Origin: Epiperipatus broadwayi
Lineage: Eukaryota; Onychophora; Udeonychophora; Euonychophora; Peripatidae
Assembly (NCBI GenBank): GCA_028023455.1
Contig: JAQFVV010000017.1
Span: 4,244,098-4,308,097, forward strand
DNA: 64,000 bases
Reading direction: 5' to 3'
Position 1 is the stretch's first letter. Every line of letters starts with the position of its first letter. Under the pieces are notes generated by a model. That model searched no databases. It had not been told where the DNA came from and saw only the letters and a program-made list of their open reading frames with translations. The translations under genes and the position numbers were made by a program. Positions 36,006 through 46,704 of this stretch are shown in pieces.

Positions 36006-36565
36006 TGGGTATAACGAGAAATCTATGGGTTCAATCTTGTCGTCACCCCCAGATTAGAAGACTAGAAGCATGTAATATATATATACGAAGATATGCTATA
36101 TGTCAGTAATGCAGTAATGATAAATGTCACTAACGACATTGAAATATAATTTACTGCTTTAAAATAAAGGACCCTTATTTGAATGCTATAACTTAGACAA
36201 TTGATACGCTATGCAGTTATATATATATATATATATATATATATGGAGAGAGATTTCCCTAAATAAAATATATGTTAAGATTTTACTTAGTAAAAGAAAA
36301 CATTAAGATTTACCCCCATCCCTTTTCTACTATTTAAAATAATTCAATCCCACCTTCATGGTTTTTATAGTAACTGGAATATTTAAGCTTATATTTTAAG
36401 ACTCACGGGGACAACTAATATGTTATATATTTGAGAATAATTGCTATTAACATTGTTTCTTAGTTGAGTTTATTTGCTATTTTTTATCTACTAACTTTAC
36501 TAAGATGAATTAATGATATGTCATTGTTTAATAATTAAACAGTATATATCAGGCATGCTACAAAA
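36006..36565. other. AT-rich spacer with TA microsatellites
   Basis: Apart from a (TA)n run at 36218-36243, nothing is recognised. Confidence 0.4.
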
Positions 36566-36569
36566 ACTT

Positions 36570-36773
36570 TTGTTAAACATTATATTAGTACTTGAAAACT
36601 TAAGTTATGCAAGTTAATTTGAAAAGGTATAAGAAAATGCAAATTTATATTTAATAGCATCAAGCTAGCTTTTGTCAAATTCTAGCTTAGTGGTATTAAA
36701 TATAAATGTAGTTTATCTTATACTTTTCATATTAACTTGCATATCTCAAGTTTTCAAGTATTACATAGCTATA
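36570..36773. mobile_element. Fold-back MITE, about 200 bp
   Basis: The arms ACTTGAAAACTTAAGTTATG and AAAAGGTATAAGA pair with the inverse TCTTATACTTTTC and ATATCTCAAGTTTTCAAGTA. The centre near 36665-36690 is AAGCTAGCTT. Confidence 0.75.
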
Positions 36774-36781
36774 TGAATAGA

Positions 36782-37093
36782 GGCAAAACTCTCCATACAA
36801 TAGCATGACTCAGTCAAGCCAGAGTAATCAATGGATGCAGAAAGGTTTATGTGTAAAATCCCTATCTACTGCCTTCTCATCTAATATCCCAGACTAGTTT
36901 CTAGCTTGTGGTTTTCATCATTAAGGAGCCTTGGATGTGAGAGCAGTGCACCTAGGTGAAACCACAAGTAAGAAACTAGTCTGGGGATATTTGATGAGTA
37001 GGCACTAGATAGGGATTGTATGCACAAACCTTTCTGCATCCATTGATTACTCTGGTTTGCACTGAGTGGCACTTCTGTCTGGAGAGTTTTGCC
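36782..37093. repeat. P-family palindromic element with clean ends
   Basis: The ends GGCAAAACTCTCCATACA and its inverse GTCTGGAGAGTTTTGCC bound the element. Both arms carry the ATGGATGCA block and hammerhead remnants (36885-36930 minus; about 36958-36995 plus). The box on the minus strand reads ATGATGA (C3 lost) and the plus arm has lost the box, so neither should cleave. The minus-strand frame at 36881-37102 is an artefact. Confidence 0.82.
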
Positions 37094-37099
37094 TGTGTG

Positions 37100-38240
37100 C
37101 AAACAGCTTATGTAAGCATAAAGAATGATGATCAGGTGATATATGAAAAGAGCTTAACGTTTGATATTTAAATATTATATTACAATTATGCAAGATATTA
37201 ATGGTGATTATCATATGATTATTGTTTAATTATATTATATTTTTCCAGAATAATCTTTCAGCTTACAAAAACTGAGTACCAAAAAACTATAAATAAATAT
37301 AGCTATAAGTAAATCGAAAACAAACTGTGAATTATAAAATTATAAATATTATAAAATTTGATGTTAGTTTTGTTTTATTATTTTACATAGATATTTATAT
37401 TAATTCTGAATAAATATTATACCATCTTGATTAATGTTTAGGCTAAAAATTATTTATCAAGGATTCTTATTAGAAATATGTTTACCAACAATTACTTAAG
37501 TTACGCTAATTCGCAATACCAGAAGAGCTGAAAATCTTTTTTGTTAGATCGCAATGAAGATTATGTTTTCTATTAACTTAATTATTGGGTATATATTTCA
37601 GTAACATTTCTATAAATACGTATGCGTGTGTGTGTGTTATTTCATGGCATCTTCTTTAACATTTGGTAAGAATATAATAGCCCTAATTGGCAAAATAATT
37701 TACACTCTACTGTTGATATGTTACATATACCATCTAATTTGTAACTAACATATTGATTTTATTAACTTCTTTAAGGATTTCTCTCTTCCCAACTTCTAAA
37801 ATTTCGTCATCACGTGTGTTCTAATCTATCTTTAGTTTAATCATCTAGTAATGTTACTAAGAAATAAAAAAAGCCACCTAATCTTTTTGTATATTTTATC
37901 AACATGTGGTCAGAACAGTTGACATCTGTTAAAAATTCTAAATGTGTAATTTGTTATAGTCTTATTTTTCAATTTTTCAGATTTATAACATTTTATATCA
38001 TTGATATTATATACATGTATTTATAATGAGTGTGTGTGTGTGTGTGTGTGTAACTTTTTAAAATCTAAAATCAAAGAAAGTAAGTAATGATTACGTTTTT
38101 AATAAAAATATTTTTAAATTTTTGTTTTCATTTTGAAAACAACCTATAGTAACTTAAGTATTACGCTTTAGTGATGTTCCTTATTGGCAACCATCATCGG
38201 AGACTTTTTTTTAGATATGTGATAACTTTATATATATCAC
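37100..38240. other. AT-rich intergenic DNA, nothing recognised
   Basis: A (TG)n run at 38030-38050 is the only marked feature. Confidence 0.4.
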
Positions 38241-38335
38241 CCTGCGCGGTTTGGCGCAGTGATAGAACGTCCGACTTGAAATCTTAAGTCCGGGATCGAA
38301 CTCCCTAGCAATAAAGCCTTTCGATTCCCGGCAGG
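38241..38335 (+). tRNA. tRNA-Ser-like sequence (pseudogene or SINE head)
   Basis: The end strands CCTGC (38241-38245) and GCAGG (38331-38335) pair. The D arm reads TTGGCGCAGTGATAGAAC (A box), the anticodon loop CTTGAAA gives TGA (Ser), and a long variable region follows with an internal GGGATCGAACTCC that itself resembles a B box. The terminal arm is TTTCGATTCCCGG. The total length of about 95 fits a class II tRNA, but arm pairing is imperfect. Confidence 0.45.
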
Positions 38336-38847
38336 ATTTAATTTTACTAAAACTAAAACACTTGATATGCCATTTAATATTTATTTTTAAAATAAGGTTG
38401 CCAAAAAAGCAAAAGCAATTATTTATACAATTTACCATTATTGAAAATATGAGATGGTTTCCACTTTAGCCACGTTTTCAAAATTAGATGAATATGAAAA
38501 CCCAGACGCTAAATGCTGACCCAAATGATCATTTTTTTTTTTTCTTTTGAATTTTTATTTTGTAATATGTATATTCAAACAACAGATTCTAATAATTATG
38601 TAGAAAAACCAAGGCCAAAAAATTAGCATTTGTAAAATTGGGTATTTACTATAAAATATAGGTTTATTTGTGGATTTCAAGTATGAATTATTTTGTAATA
38701 TTTGAATACAAGTATAATTTATAGACTTGGAGTTTAGGTGTAATTATAGGGGATTTGAACACAGACTTGTAAGCTTCTTTAAGCCATCCACTCTATCTCA
38801 TGCAACCATATACACGTCCACACACATGTGAAAAAAAAAAGATCTCC

Positions 38848-38895
38848 TATAGATGTATTTCGGGCTGAACCAGCACTCATCAGTTGGTCCAGATC
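38848..38895 (-). ncRNA. Hammerhead motif, S family (S1)
   Basis: Minus strand: CCAA, CTGATGA, stem II GTGCTG/CAGCCC (one mismatch), GAAA, then TACATC. The core boxes are intact; stem III and the far side of stem I are eroded. Confidence 0.5.
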
Positions 38896-39319
38896 ATCAT
38901 TTCCCATATATATATATAAACAGTGCTTGGTTTATATTCAGATAACCAATCTTCAACTTTAGTGGGCAGGCTTCAATCTATTCCACTCTCTAACTCTTAA
39001 GCCATACATATCATTGAAAATCTGATGATGAAACACCCAAATCCATTGTTAATGCCAATGTTATTGCCATGCCCATGTTGACTTTAAGTCACTCTGACCC
39101 CTCATGTATAGGACCTTATCCATTTAAATACACAGAAGAGGTATGGGCAGAATACAGACTGAATCTGTAATATTTGATTGAATAAAAATGCAATTTTTTT
39201 TATATATTTAGAGTTTTGATGATAAGAGATTTGAACACAGACTTTCAAACTCCCCTCAGCTATTTTCTCTATCTCATACAACCAATACACATGACCACAC
39301 ACATGAAAAATGTAAATGA

Positions 39320-39372
39320 TCTCCAATATAGGTATTTAGTGCTAAACCAGCACTTACCAGTTGATCCAGATA
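39320..39372 (-). ncRNA. Decayed hammerhead motif, S family (S2)
   Basis: Stem II (GTGCTG/TAGCAC) is preserved but both core boxes are mutated (CTGGTAA and TAAA), so no cleavage is expected. Confidence 0.4.
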
Positions 39373-39381
39373 ATCATTTTC

Positions 39382-39413
<32 letters not shown>

Positions 39414-39829
39414 AAATCAGTGCTCAGTGTATATTAAGATAACAAATCTTCAAACTTTAAATCTTCAGTCATCCATAGCATTGAAAATCTGATAATGAAA
39501 TACCCAAATCTTTATTAATGTCAATATTATTGCCATGCTCATGTTGTTTTTAATCTCACTCTATCCCCTCATGTATATAACCTTATCTATTTTAATACAC
39601 AAAAGAGGGATGGGCAGGGTGCAGGCTGAATGTGAATACAAATATAATTTATAAACTTGGGCGATGTAATTATAGGGAATTTGAACACAGACTTTGTATC
39701 AGTTCTAAGAGAGAAAGTGGATAACTGAAGGGATTTTGAAATTCTGTGTTCCAATGCACTATAATTACATCTAAACTCCAAGTTCATAAATTAGACTTGT
39801 ATTCATGAGACATTTAGTCTGTACCCTGC

Positions 39830-40135
39830 CCATCACTCTTCTGTGTATGTAAATGGACAAGGTCCTATACATGAGAATTCAGAATGCCTGGCACCAACAA
39901 GAAGTTTGGTATTCCATTATTAGATTTTCAATGGTATGGAGGTCTGAAGAGTGGAGTAGAATGAAACATGCTCAATAAAGTGTTTGAAAATTTTATGATT
40001 GCTGATCTAGACCAGCTGATGAATGCTGTTTCAGCATGAAATATATATTGGAAATCATTTATCTGTTTAACATGTATGTGGTCATTACTGAAGGTAGCTT
40101 GAAAGTCTATGTTGAAACTATGTTGTAGCAAATTA
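39830..40135 (+). repeat. S-family SINE-like copy, plus strand
   Basis: It carries the family body (TTTTCAATGGTATGGAGGTC, TGAAGAGTGGAGTAGA), the hammerhead at 40004-40056, ACATGTATGTGGTCAT, and a degenerate B box near 40105-40120. Order and orientation match the copy at 45440-45790. Confidence 0.75.
40004..40056 (+). ncRNA. Hammerhead ribozyme, S family (S3), core intact
   Basis: Stem I CCAG (40012-40015) pairs with TTGG (40048-40051), and an outer GAT/ATC helix (40004-40006 with 40054-40056) closes an internal loop like those used for loop-loop contacts. CTGATGA is 40016-40022. Stem II ATGCTG/CAGCAT (40023-40028, 40032-40037) is perfect with loop TTT, and GAAA is 40038-40041. Stem III ATA/TAT (40041-40046) has no loop, and the cleavage base is A at 40047 (UA). 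All core positions are present; activity is inferred. Confidence 0.7.
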
Positions 40136-40734
40136 TTTTTTCCCCACTCTCATGTGCTATCTAGTGTAGAAGAGCTTTTGAATCAGGAAACAGTATGTCT
40201 GGATATTTTGGAATCTAATGCATCTTTCTTATAGCTATTTTTACATTTTATGTTTTACTAATAAAGCTAGTAATCCAAGTCAAAAAACATATTAGTATTT
40301 TTAACCTAAGTTAGCTTTCTTATATAGTTATATACCTGACATGGTTTGGTATCTATATCAACAGTAGTTGAACTGTAGCTTTTAAACTGAATTCAGCTTC
40401 TAAAGTTACTCTCTGTGGCTTACAAGATTATATAAATACTGGTATTAATTGTCATTGCCCTTAAACTTTTATATTCATTTATATTAACATGGTATGCTCT
40501 ATTATTAGAAGATTTTAAATAATAAGTGCTTTAGATGAGTAAAAAAAAAAAATTTTAGATTTTATATGGTACTAGTCAAAAAGTTATTAAAATGCATAAA
40601 TTATTGAATCTGTAGTGTAATTTTTATAACCCTGCAGCTCTCGTACAAGGAAAGAACTGGTTTCTACATACTTTTAACACATTGTGGAGGAATGTAATCA
40701 TAAATATAAGACCAAAGATGTGAAAAAGATATAT

Positions 40735-40791
40735 GATTCCCAAGATGCACATTTTATGGTAAGCCAGCCCTCATCAGTTGGTGCAGACCAC
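40735..40791 (-). ncRNA. Hammerhead motif in satellite unit 1 (S4)
   Basis: Minus strand: stem I CACCAA with TTGGGAATC, CTGATGA intact, stem II broken (GGGCTG/TACCAT), and GAAA changed to AAAA. Stem III ATG/CAT encloses TG, followed by C. Confidence 0.45.
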
Positions 40792-41110
40792 AAATTCTTA
40801 TACATGTCTTTATTATTATTTATTATATATAGATAACAAACTACTATAGTTTAACAGATAAGTATCTGACTTGCTGTCCTCACAACTTTGACCCAAATCA
40901 CTTGATGGAAAAGTATTAATAATTTTTATTAGTTATTCATTAGACTAGAAATTATCCTCTTAATATACTTAATGAATAATGTTTCTGTAGTGTAATTTTC
41001 ACTACGCTGTACTCTTATGCAAAATAGAAACTGGTTTCTATCCACTTTTGACAGCATGTGCAGGGATGTAATCATAAACATATGACCAAAGACACATGAA
41101 AAAAATGTAT

Positions 41111-41160
41111 GATTTCCAAGATGCACATTTAATGCTGAACCAGCACTCATCAGTTGGTAC
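41111..41160 (-). ncRNA. Hammerhead motif in satellite unit 2 (S5)
   Basis: CTGATGA and stem II (GTGCTG/CAGCAT) are well kept, stem I ACCAA/TTGGA pairs, and stem III ATG/CAT with site ATC is intact. GAAA reads TAAA: one substitution from a complete core. Confidence 0.5.
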
Positions 41161-41464
41161 ACACTACAAACTCTTCACATCTTTATTATTTATTCACTAC
41201 ATATAAATAACAAACTACTACAGTTTAATATACAAGTGTTAAACTTAATGCCCTCACAACATTGACAGAAACCACTTAATGAAAGAATGTTAATAATTTT
41301 TATTAGTCATTCAGTAGACTAGAGATTATCCAATAATATTTCTGTAGTGTAATTTTCACTACACCACTCTCATGCAAGGTAGGGATTGGTTTCTAATCAG
41401 TTTTTAACAGCTTGTGAAGGGGTGCAATTATAAACATATATCTAAAGACATGAAAAAGATGTAT

Positions 41465-41518
41465 CATTCCCAAAATGCACATTTCATGCTGAACCAGTGC
41501 TCATCAGTAGGACAAGAC
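41465..41518 (-). ncRNA. Hammerhead motif in satellite unit 3 (S6)
   Basis: Both boxes, CTGATGA and GAAA, are intact. Stem II pairs in its inner half (CTG/CAG) but has two mismatches towards the core, and the site is ATT (UU). Activity would be reduced if present. Confidence 0.5.
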
Positions 41519-41620
41519 CACAATCTCTTACACACATCTTTACCATTGGTCAGTATATATTGTATTTGGTTGATAAATATTGTTTCAACATTTGATAGCT
41601 TCTAGTGCACCTACCAACAT

Positions 41621-42029
41621 TAGCTCAAAAGTGACTACTGTTGGTCTGGAAGATTAAAAATTGTATGGAAATTATTATGCATGGTTCTTATTGTTGAAGA
41701 ACATCCACTGTTGACCTATATGTTGTGGTATTCTAATAACTATATGCACATCTAGAATTTGATCAGGATTGGTATAAAACTAACAAGCATCACAAACCCA
41801 GTTTACATAGGACAGATCAGATAAAACAACAATAGGGATTTAATTAGTAAGCGCTATTATCATCTATTGATTTATATAAATTCACATTAGATAACATAAT
41901 TGAAATGAGAGCAAAAGATTTTACTACTGAATGACATTATGTAAGCTGGGATCATGTGATGTTTTATTTATTTTATATTAATTATTCTGTGTAATAAGTA
42001 TTTTAAACCAATGAAACATAACAGGCCAC
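41621..42029. other. Intergenic DNA, nothing recognised
   Basis: No frame or repeat boundary seen. Confidence 0.35.
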
Positions 42030-42553
42030 CATTTTTTATGTTTACAGGTTGTGAACACATTAGAAATGGTAATCATGCAGTGTCTTTGTAGTTTAATATC
42101 AATCCTAGCCCAAATATATTTGTGACTATGGTTATTAGAATACCAAAGCCTCCAAAATGTGTAGATAGTTCAGATCTGTATTACTATACAAATGAAAAAG
42201 CTTGGATTGCAAATGTTACTATGTTTTTAGTTTGGGCTCATAGATTTATAGTTACCTAAAATGGTAAAATGTAATTGTTGGAGAACTGCCTTACATCCAA
42301 AGAACTACGTGCAGTGCTCTCAGATACAAGGCTCCTTCCTGATAAAGTCTACAAGCTAGAAACAAGACTTTCTTCCTGATAAAGTCTACAAGCTAGGAAC
42401 TAGACTTCCTTCCTGATAAAGTCTACAAGCTAGAAACTAAACTTGGGATAGTGGACGAATAGCCACTAAGTAGGGATTATAATAAACAATCCTTCTAGCA
42501 TCCACTGATTAATATGGCTTGCATTGGGTGACACTACTGCATGGAGAGAGGTG
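42030..42553 (+). repeat. P-family unit with triplicated ribozyme segment
   Basis: A full plus-strand unit begins with the family phrase AGAAATGGTAATCATG and ends GACACTACTGCATGGAGAG. Its hammerhead segment is repeated three times in tandem (see 42336-42450). Confidence 0.78.
42336..42450 (+). repeat. Three tandem copies of the hammerhead segment, period 37 bp
   Basis: CCTGATAAAGTCTACAAGCT starts at 42338, 42375 and 42412, each followed by an AGAAAC- or AGGAAC-type box. The core reads CTGATAA in all three, so each copy has lost G8 and was probably inactive before amplification. Confidence 0.75.
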
Positions 42554-42797
42554 TTACTGTTATAATAATTATTTTATTTTAATATCAGTTTGAACTATAT
42601 AGACTGACTATATAAGAATTTGATTTTGATATTAATTTTTTTTTCTCAAATGGGTGCTTGAACACACACACACACAAAAACTAAATTCAGGTTTATTAAA
42701 TTCTTTATATTTTGAATTGTAATGCATTCAATTTTTTCAATTTTATTATAAATTCTTTATGACATGATCACTATCTCTTATACTAGCACATAATTGT

Positions 42798-42963
42798 TAA
42801 TAAACAAGGCAAAACTCTTCGTACAGTAGTGCCACCCTGTGCCAACCAGAGTAATCAATGGATGCTAGATAGGGATTTTATGCACAAGCCTTCTGGCATC
42901 CATTGATTACTTTGGTTGGAACAGGGTGGCACTACTGTATGGAGAGTTTTGCCTTGTTTATTA
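42798..42963. repeat. Short P-family palindrome lacking the ribozyme
   Basis: The arms TTAATAAACAAGGCAAAACT and their inverse are nearly perfect and include the GTAGTGCCACC and ATCAATGGATGC blocks. The hammerhead-bearing centre is deleted, leaving a hairpin of about 165 bp. Confidence 0.85.
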
Positions 42964-42964
42964 A

Positions 42965-44645
42965 ATTATTTATGACATGCATTGAATCATGCCAAAACAT
43001 ATTTAATCTATGTGTTTACAAATTTTATTGGCTCTTCCTTCTACTTTGCACTTTTTACATTATCACTATTTGTCATTAATATGGTATTATATTGCTCTAA
43101 AAAGAGAGTTATAAGAGAAAAGTGACAAAACGCAAAGTAGTAAAACGCAAAGTATAGATGTGAGCTAATGAAATTGTAAAAATATGACACTACTGCAAAA
43201 CCACTAATTATTACAAATATAAATTCTTCATTATATATGTGAATTACTATTACTATTTCATAATATATGACAGTAGAAATATCTCTACGCGGGTCAAATT
43301 AGCGTTGGTGCTGTATTGAAGGTGTGAACATAAAAAGGTTTGATTGGAAATAAATTTCAAAACTCCAGAGGGGAGAAAGGAATTATTATTAATATTTTTG
43401 AGTGTTAAAAATAGATTAATAGCTATGTATTTTTTGTTCACAATCTTTTTATTAAGCTGTTACCAGTTTAATTTTCAGCCTCTTTATGTATTTTCGTGGT
43501 TTCCTATTATATATATATATATAATTTGATTTACCAGCACTTGGATAAATGTATAATTTTTAGACTCAAAATAAATAGTTTATATTTCGATTTATTATTT
43601 ATTCTGCTCTTGTAACTCAATAGATTTTATTTCTTTCCTTATTCGTTTGTAATTCAAAAAATAGTGAAGTTTCACTATATATAAAAGATTAAAAATTGCA
43701 ATTGTTTTTACCACTTAGAGCTGCTTTCGATCAGACCCATCATATTCACAGCATGATGTGTAAAGCTCCTGTGTGAAATCCAGTGTATTGTTTGACAGGA
43801 ATGTAACGAATACGAAGATGGCCAATAGGGTCTATTTCCATATATTAAATATTTTAGTACAATTCCTACACTTTATTAACAATTTCATCAAAAGAACTCA
43901 ACTTAATGCAGCTTTGTTAATCAGTGTTATAATAATTGTTTCTAAAAGATAAATAGATACTATTCTATGATTCTTTTTGATGCAATCTTATTTGATTAGC
44001 AATTTTCAGTATGATTATATTCGCTTATACATTTGTTAAGTTTATTTTTTTCATCATTGTCTTTTGAACTCATAGATTAATGTTAAATTACTTGCACAGT
44101 AGCATGATGATTGAAAGAGATTCAAACTTGTTTTGGTGACCCCTTATTTAAATCATTTTGAGGGATATTACTCATCCTAATATGCATAATTTACGAGACA
44201 GATGATAGTTTGTATTTTTTTACTCTACTTTAATTAATTCACTAGTGAAAGGATTTTTCTTCAAATCACTGTTATTGTAAATATTTTAAGATTTATTTTA
44301 TTAATTATTAAGACTTGTTAATTACCTTTATGACTCAATTTAATTATGTAAATATTTTTCATACAGAGAGACTAGACTGTATAGTTCCAACTGCATCTCA
44401 ACCGAAAGTGTGATTACACTTTTTATTAAATGCTTGATAAATTTATAACTTTCTCCCATTTTTCAGATTGTCAGATAGACATATAGATAAATTTCTTTAA
44501 ACAAACCTTCCTTTTATCCACTAATCTAGAAGTATAAGTATAAATCTCTAATATCAAAGCAAACTAACGAATGCACCCCTCCCCCTTTTAACTCCTAATT
44601 TAAAACCCTAAACTTTGTAATTTAAACAGCTATCATCATTGTAAT
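42965..44645. other. Intergenic DNA, nothing recognised
   Basis: Small GC-richer patches occur (near 43290 and 43720-43830), but no motif or frame can be named. The two short frames at 43253-43529 overlap on opposite strands and are not convincing. Confidence 0.35.
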
Positions 44646-44649
44646 TGGT

Positions 44650-44790
44650 ACGAATATAAGTAGAGTTGTTATTTACTTATTACACATACATTTAAGTACA
44701 TATAAATAGTGCACCAATTGGCTATTATACATATATATATATATTGATTACCTAAATGAAATATAAATGTTAAAAAAAACTGATTTTCAT
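44650..44790. repeat. Direct repeat, left copy (about 140 bp)
   Basis: ATATAAGTAGAGTTGTTATT to TGATTTTCATCA recurs at 45326-45468 almost unchanged, including the TA run. Confidence 0.85.
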
Positions 44791-45325
44791 CAGAAATTTT
44801 TAATAAAAACTAGTCTTAATCAAATTAATTTATAAATATTGTGTATATATGTATATGCGTGTGTTTACGTGCGTGAAGGTGAAATAGATATTTTTAATAA
44901 GTTTTCCACTGCAAAACAAAGCCTTTTCAGCAACCCAACACTCATAAAGAAACAATAATGGAGAAGAATGTTCCAGTTGCCTGTACTGAGTTTAAATTCA
45001 TTCTTGTTTATCGTATAACTAAGAATAATTAGGTATTTATTTACTGGTCAAAGTTAAATGGATTGACTATGGGCCAGTTGCTTGAGGGTAGAATTCTAAG
45101 CTTCTTGAAAACAGTTTTACTTAGCTCATATTTGAACCCTAGTTTGTAAGCATGATAGATAGATACATTATTTGTGTGCCATAAAACAGTTCACGTACAC
45201 ATATATGTACATTAATACAAAAGCAATTATAGTAGATATATAAATAAAACGATGAAAGAATCATTTGTTTTATTCAAGACTCAGGAGTTAATAAGTAAGT
45301 TTAAGCAACAGAAAAGGCTTAGAAT

Positions 45326-45468
45326 ATAAGTAGAATTGTTATTTACTTATTACACATACATTTAAGTACATATAAATAGTGCACCAATTGGCTATTATAC
45401 ATACATATATATATATATATTGACTACCTAAATGAATATAAATTTAAAAAAAAAAGATTTTCATCATC
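45326..45468. repeat. Direct repeat, right copy (about 140 bp)
   Basis: Partner of 44650-44790, at an offset of about 676 bp. An S-family copy begins immediately downstream. Confidence 0.85.
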
Positions 45469-45790
45469 ATGGGATTTGGGAATTTCTATTATCAGACCTT
45501 CAATGGTATGGATGTCTGAAGAGTTGGAGGTTGGAGGAGGTTGAAGCCTATCCATTAAAGTGTAAGGATTTGGTATCTTAATACAAACTGAGCACTGATT
45601 ATATATATATATATAAAAGAGATGGTAATCTGGACCAACTGATGAATGCTGACTTGGCACGAAATACGTATATTAGTGATTATTTATCTTTTCTGCATGT
45701 GTGTGGTCATGTGTATCAGTAGTATGAGATAGTGTGGATAGTGAAGGGGCTTGAAAGTCTGAGTTCAAATCCCCTATATTTAAAAGAACA
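45465..45790 (+). repeat. S-family SINE-like copy with B box
   Basis: The order is body (CAGACCTTCAATGGTATGG), TA run, hammerhead (45621-45680), TGCATGTGTGTGGTCATGTG, an A-box-like GTATGAGATAGTGTGGATAG, and a clear B box GAGTTCAAATCCCC (45761-45774). The spacing suggests a tRNA-like pol III promoter downstream of the ribozyme. Confidence 0.75.
45621..45680 (+). ncRNA. Hammerhead ribozyme, S family (S7)
   Basis: CCAA then CTGATGA, stem II ATGCTG/TGGCAC (one mismatch, two wobbles), GAAA, stem III ATAC/GTAT as a loop-free palindrome, cleavage base A, then TTAG. The core boxes are complete. Confidence 0.6.
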
Positions 45791-45794
45791 GTAA

Positions 45795-46700
45795 TTTTTT
45801 TATTTACAAATGAATTAATTAATTAAAAAATAAGAACTTAAAATTTCTTCTAATGATTAGTATTATATAAATCAGTGTAATGTGATATCTTATCGGTTTT
45901 ATAAAAATACAGTATATATAAATACTTGAATACATATATATTATTATTCTTCAGGAATTATTAATCTTGCCATATCAGAAGCAAACTACATTTTATTTTG
46001 ATTCGTCATGTAGAGATAGAAAATAATTTCCAGCCTTTGATTAGAATTTTTATTGAAGAAGTTTGCAATTTATATTATTAATTGTTTTTTATTTTGCATT
46101 TAATTGTTGGCTTTTCTCTTCTCTCATCTTTTTCTTTTGAAATTGAATCGTATTTTTAATGCTTCGTTTTAATTATTTAAAGAATTCGTGTTTTTTGCTA
46201 GGTTAAGTTTTAGCATCAAATTTATTAATAAAATTTTAATTCTTTAAAATATTCTTTAAAACTCACCCGCCCGAAACATCCATAAGTTTAAAAACGTACA
46301 CATATTTTTCTCAGTAAAAATAATTTGTTATTAATTAGGCCCTTTGGAAAATCTAAAGACTAATCGAGTGATTAATGATAAATCGTGTAAAAACGAGTGG
46401 ATATTAAGTATTTTTTAATAGAAAATATAAAATAAACCTAAGTTGTTATCTTAAAATTGTTATGCATGTTTGTAATTACGTTTTGATACTCTGCCATTCT
46501 AAATTAATGTAAAAAATACTAACCAGAGTTTAAAAATAAGATTTATTGTAGCAAAAATACTTTCAATGCTTTCGCCTCGTATTCAGGGTTAGTCTTCTGA
46601 GAACATTAATTTTTTGCTGATTTGAATGCTATTTAATTTTTGGTTTACTACATATTCATTGAGTGTAATGAACCATGCATATATATATATGTGTGTGTGT
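45795..46700. other. AT-rich intergenic DNA, nothing recognised
   Basis: No frame or repeat boundary recognised. Confidence 0.4.
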
Positions 46701-46704
46701 GTAA

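Larger units (their letters stand above)
38715..39605 (-). repeat. S-family SINE-like tandem pair, period about 475 bp
   Basis: Two head-to-tail units on the minus strand each contain a tRNA-like promoter part (B box AGTCTGTGTTCAAATC near 38752-38767 and 39229-39243), a spacer with GTGTGGNCATGTG, and a hammerhead motif. A body follows with TCAATGATAT, ATTTGGGTNTTTCATCAT and ATTGGCATT wording. TA microsatellites lie between the units. They encode no protein. Confidence 0.8.
40600..41620 (-). repeat. Tandem hammerhead satellite: three units of about 360-375 bp
   Basis: Three head-to-tail units start near 40607, 40982 and 41340, each opening with CTGTAGTGTAATTTT on the plus strand. The ribozyme phrase on the plus strand recurs at 40780, 41150 and 41504, giving periods of about 370 and 354. 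Each unit has one minus-strand hammerhead and the phrase CTACTATAGTTTAA or a close variant. Short open frames in both senses are not conserved between units. Confidence 0.85.

Noticed and set aside
36881-37102. Minus-strand frame, resembling the one at 15885-16070
   Set aside because: The two frames share wording (SNQWMQKGLCIQSL / SNQWIQKSLCVKSL) only because both translate the same P-family non-coding repeat; other copies have stops.
39000-39020. CTGATGATGAAAC, superficially hammerhead-like
   Set aside because: There is no room for stem II between the two boxes; the phrase is part of the S-family body.
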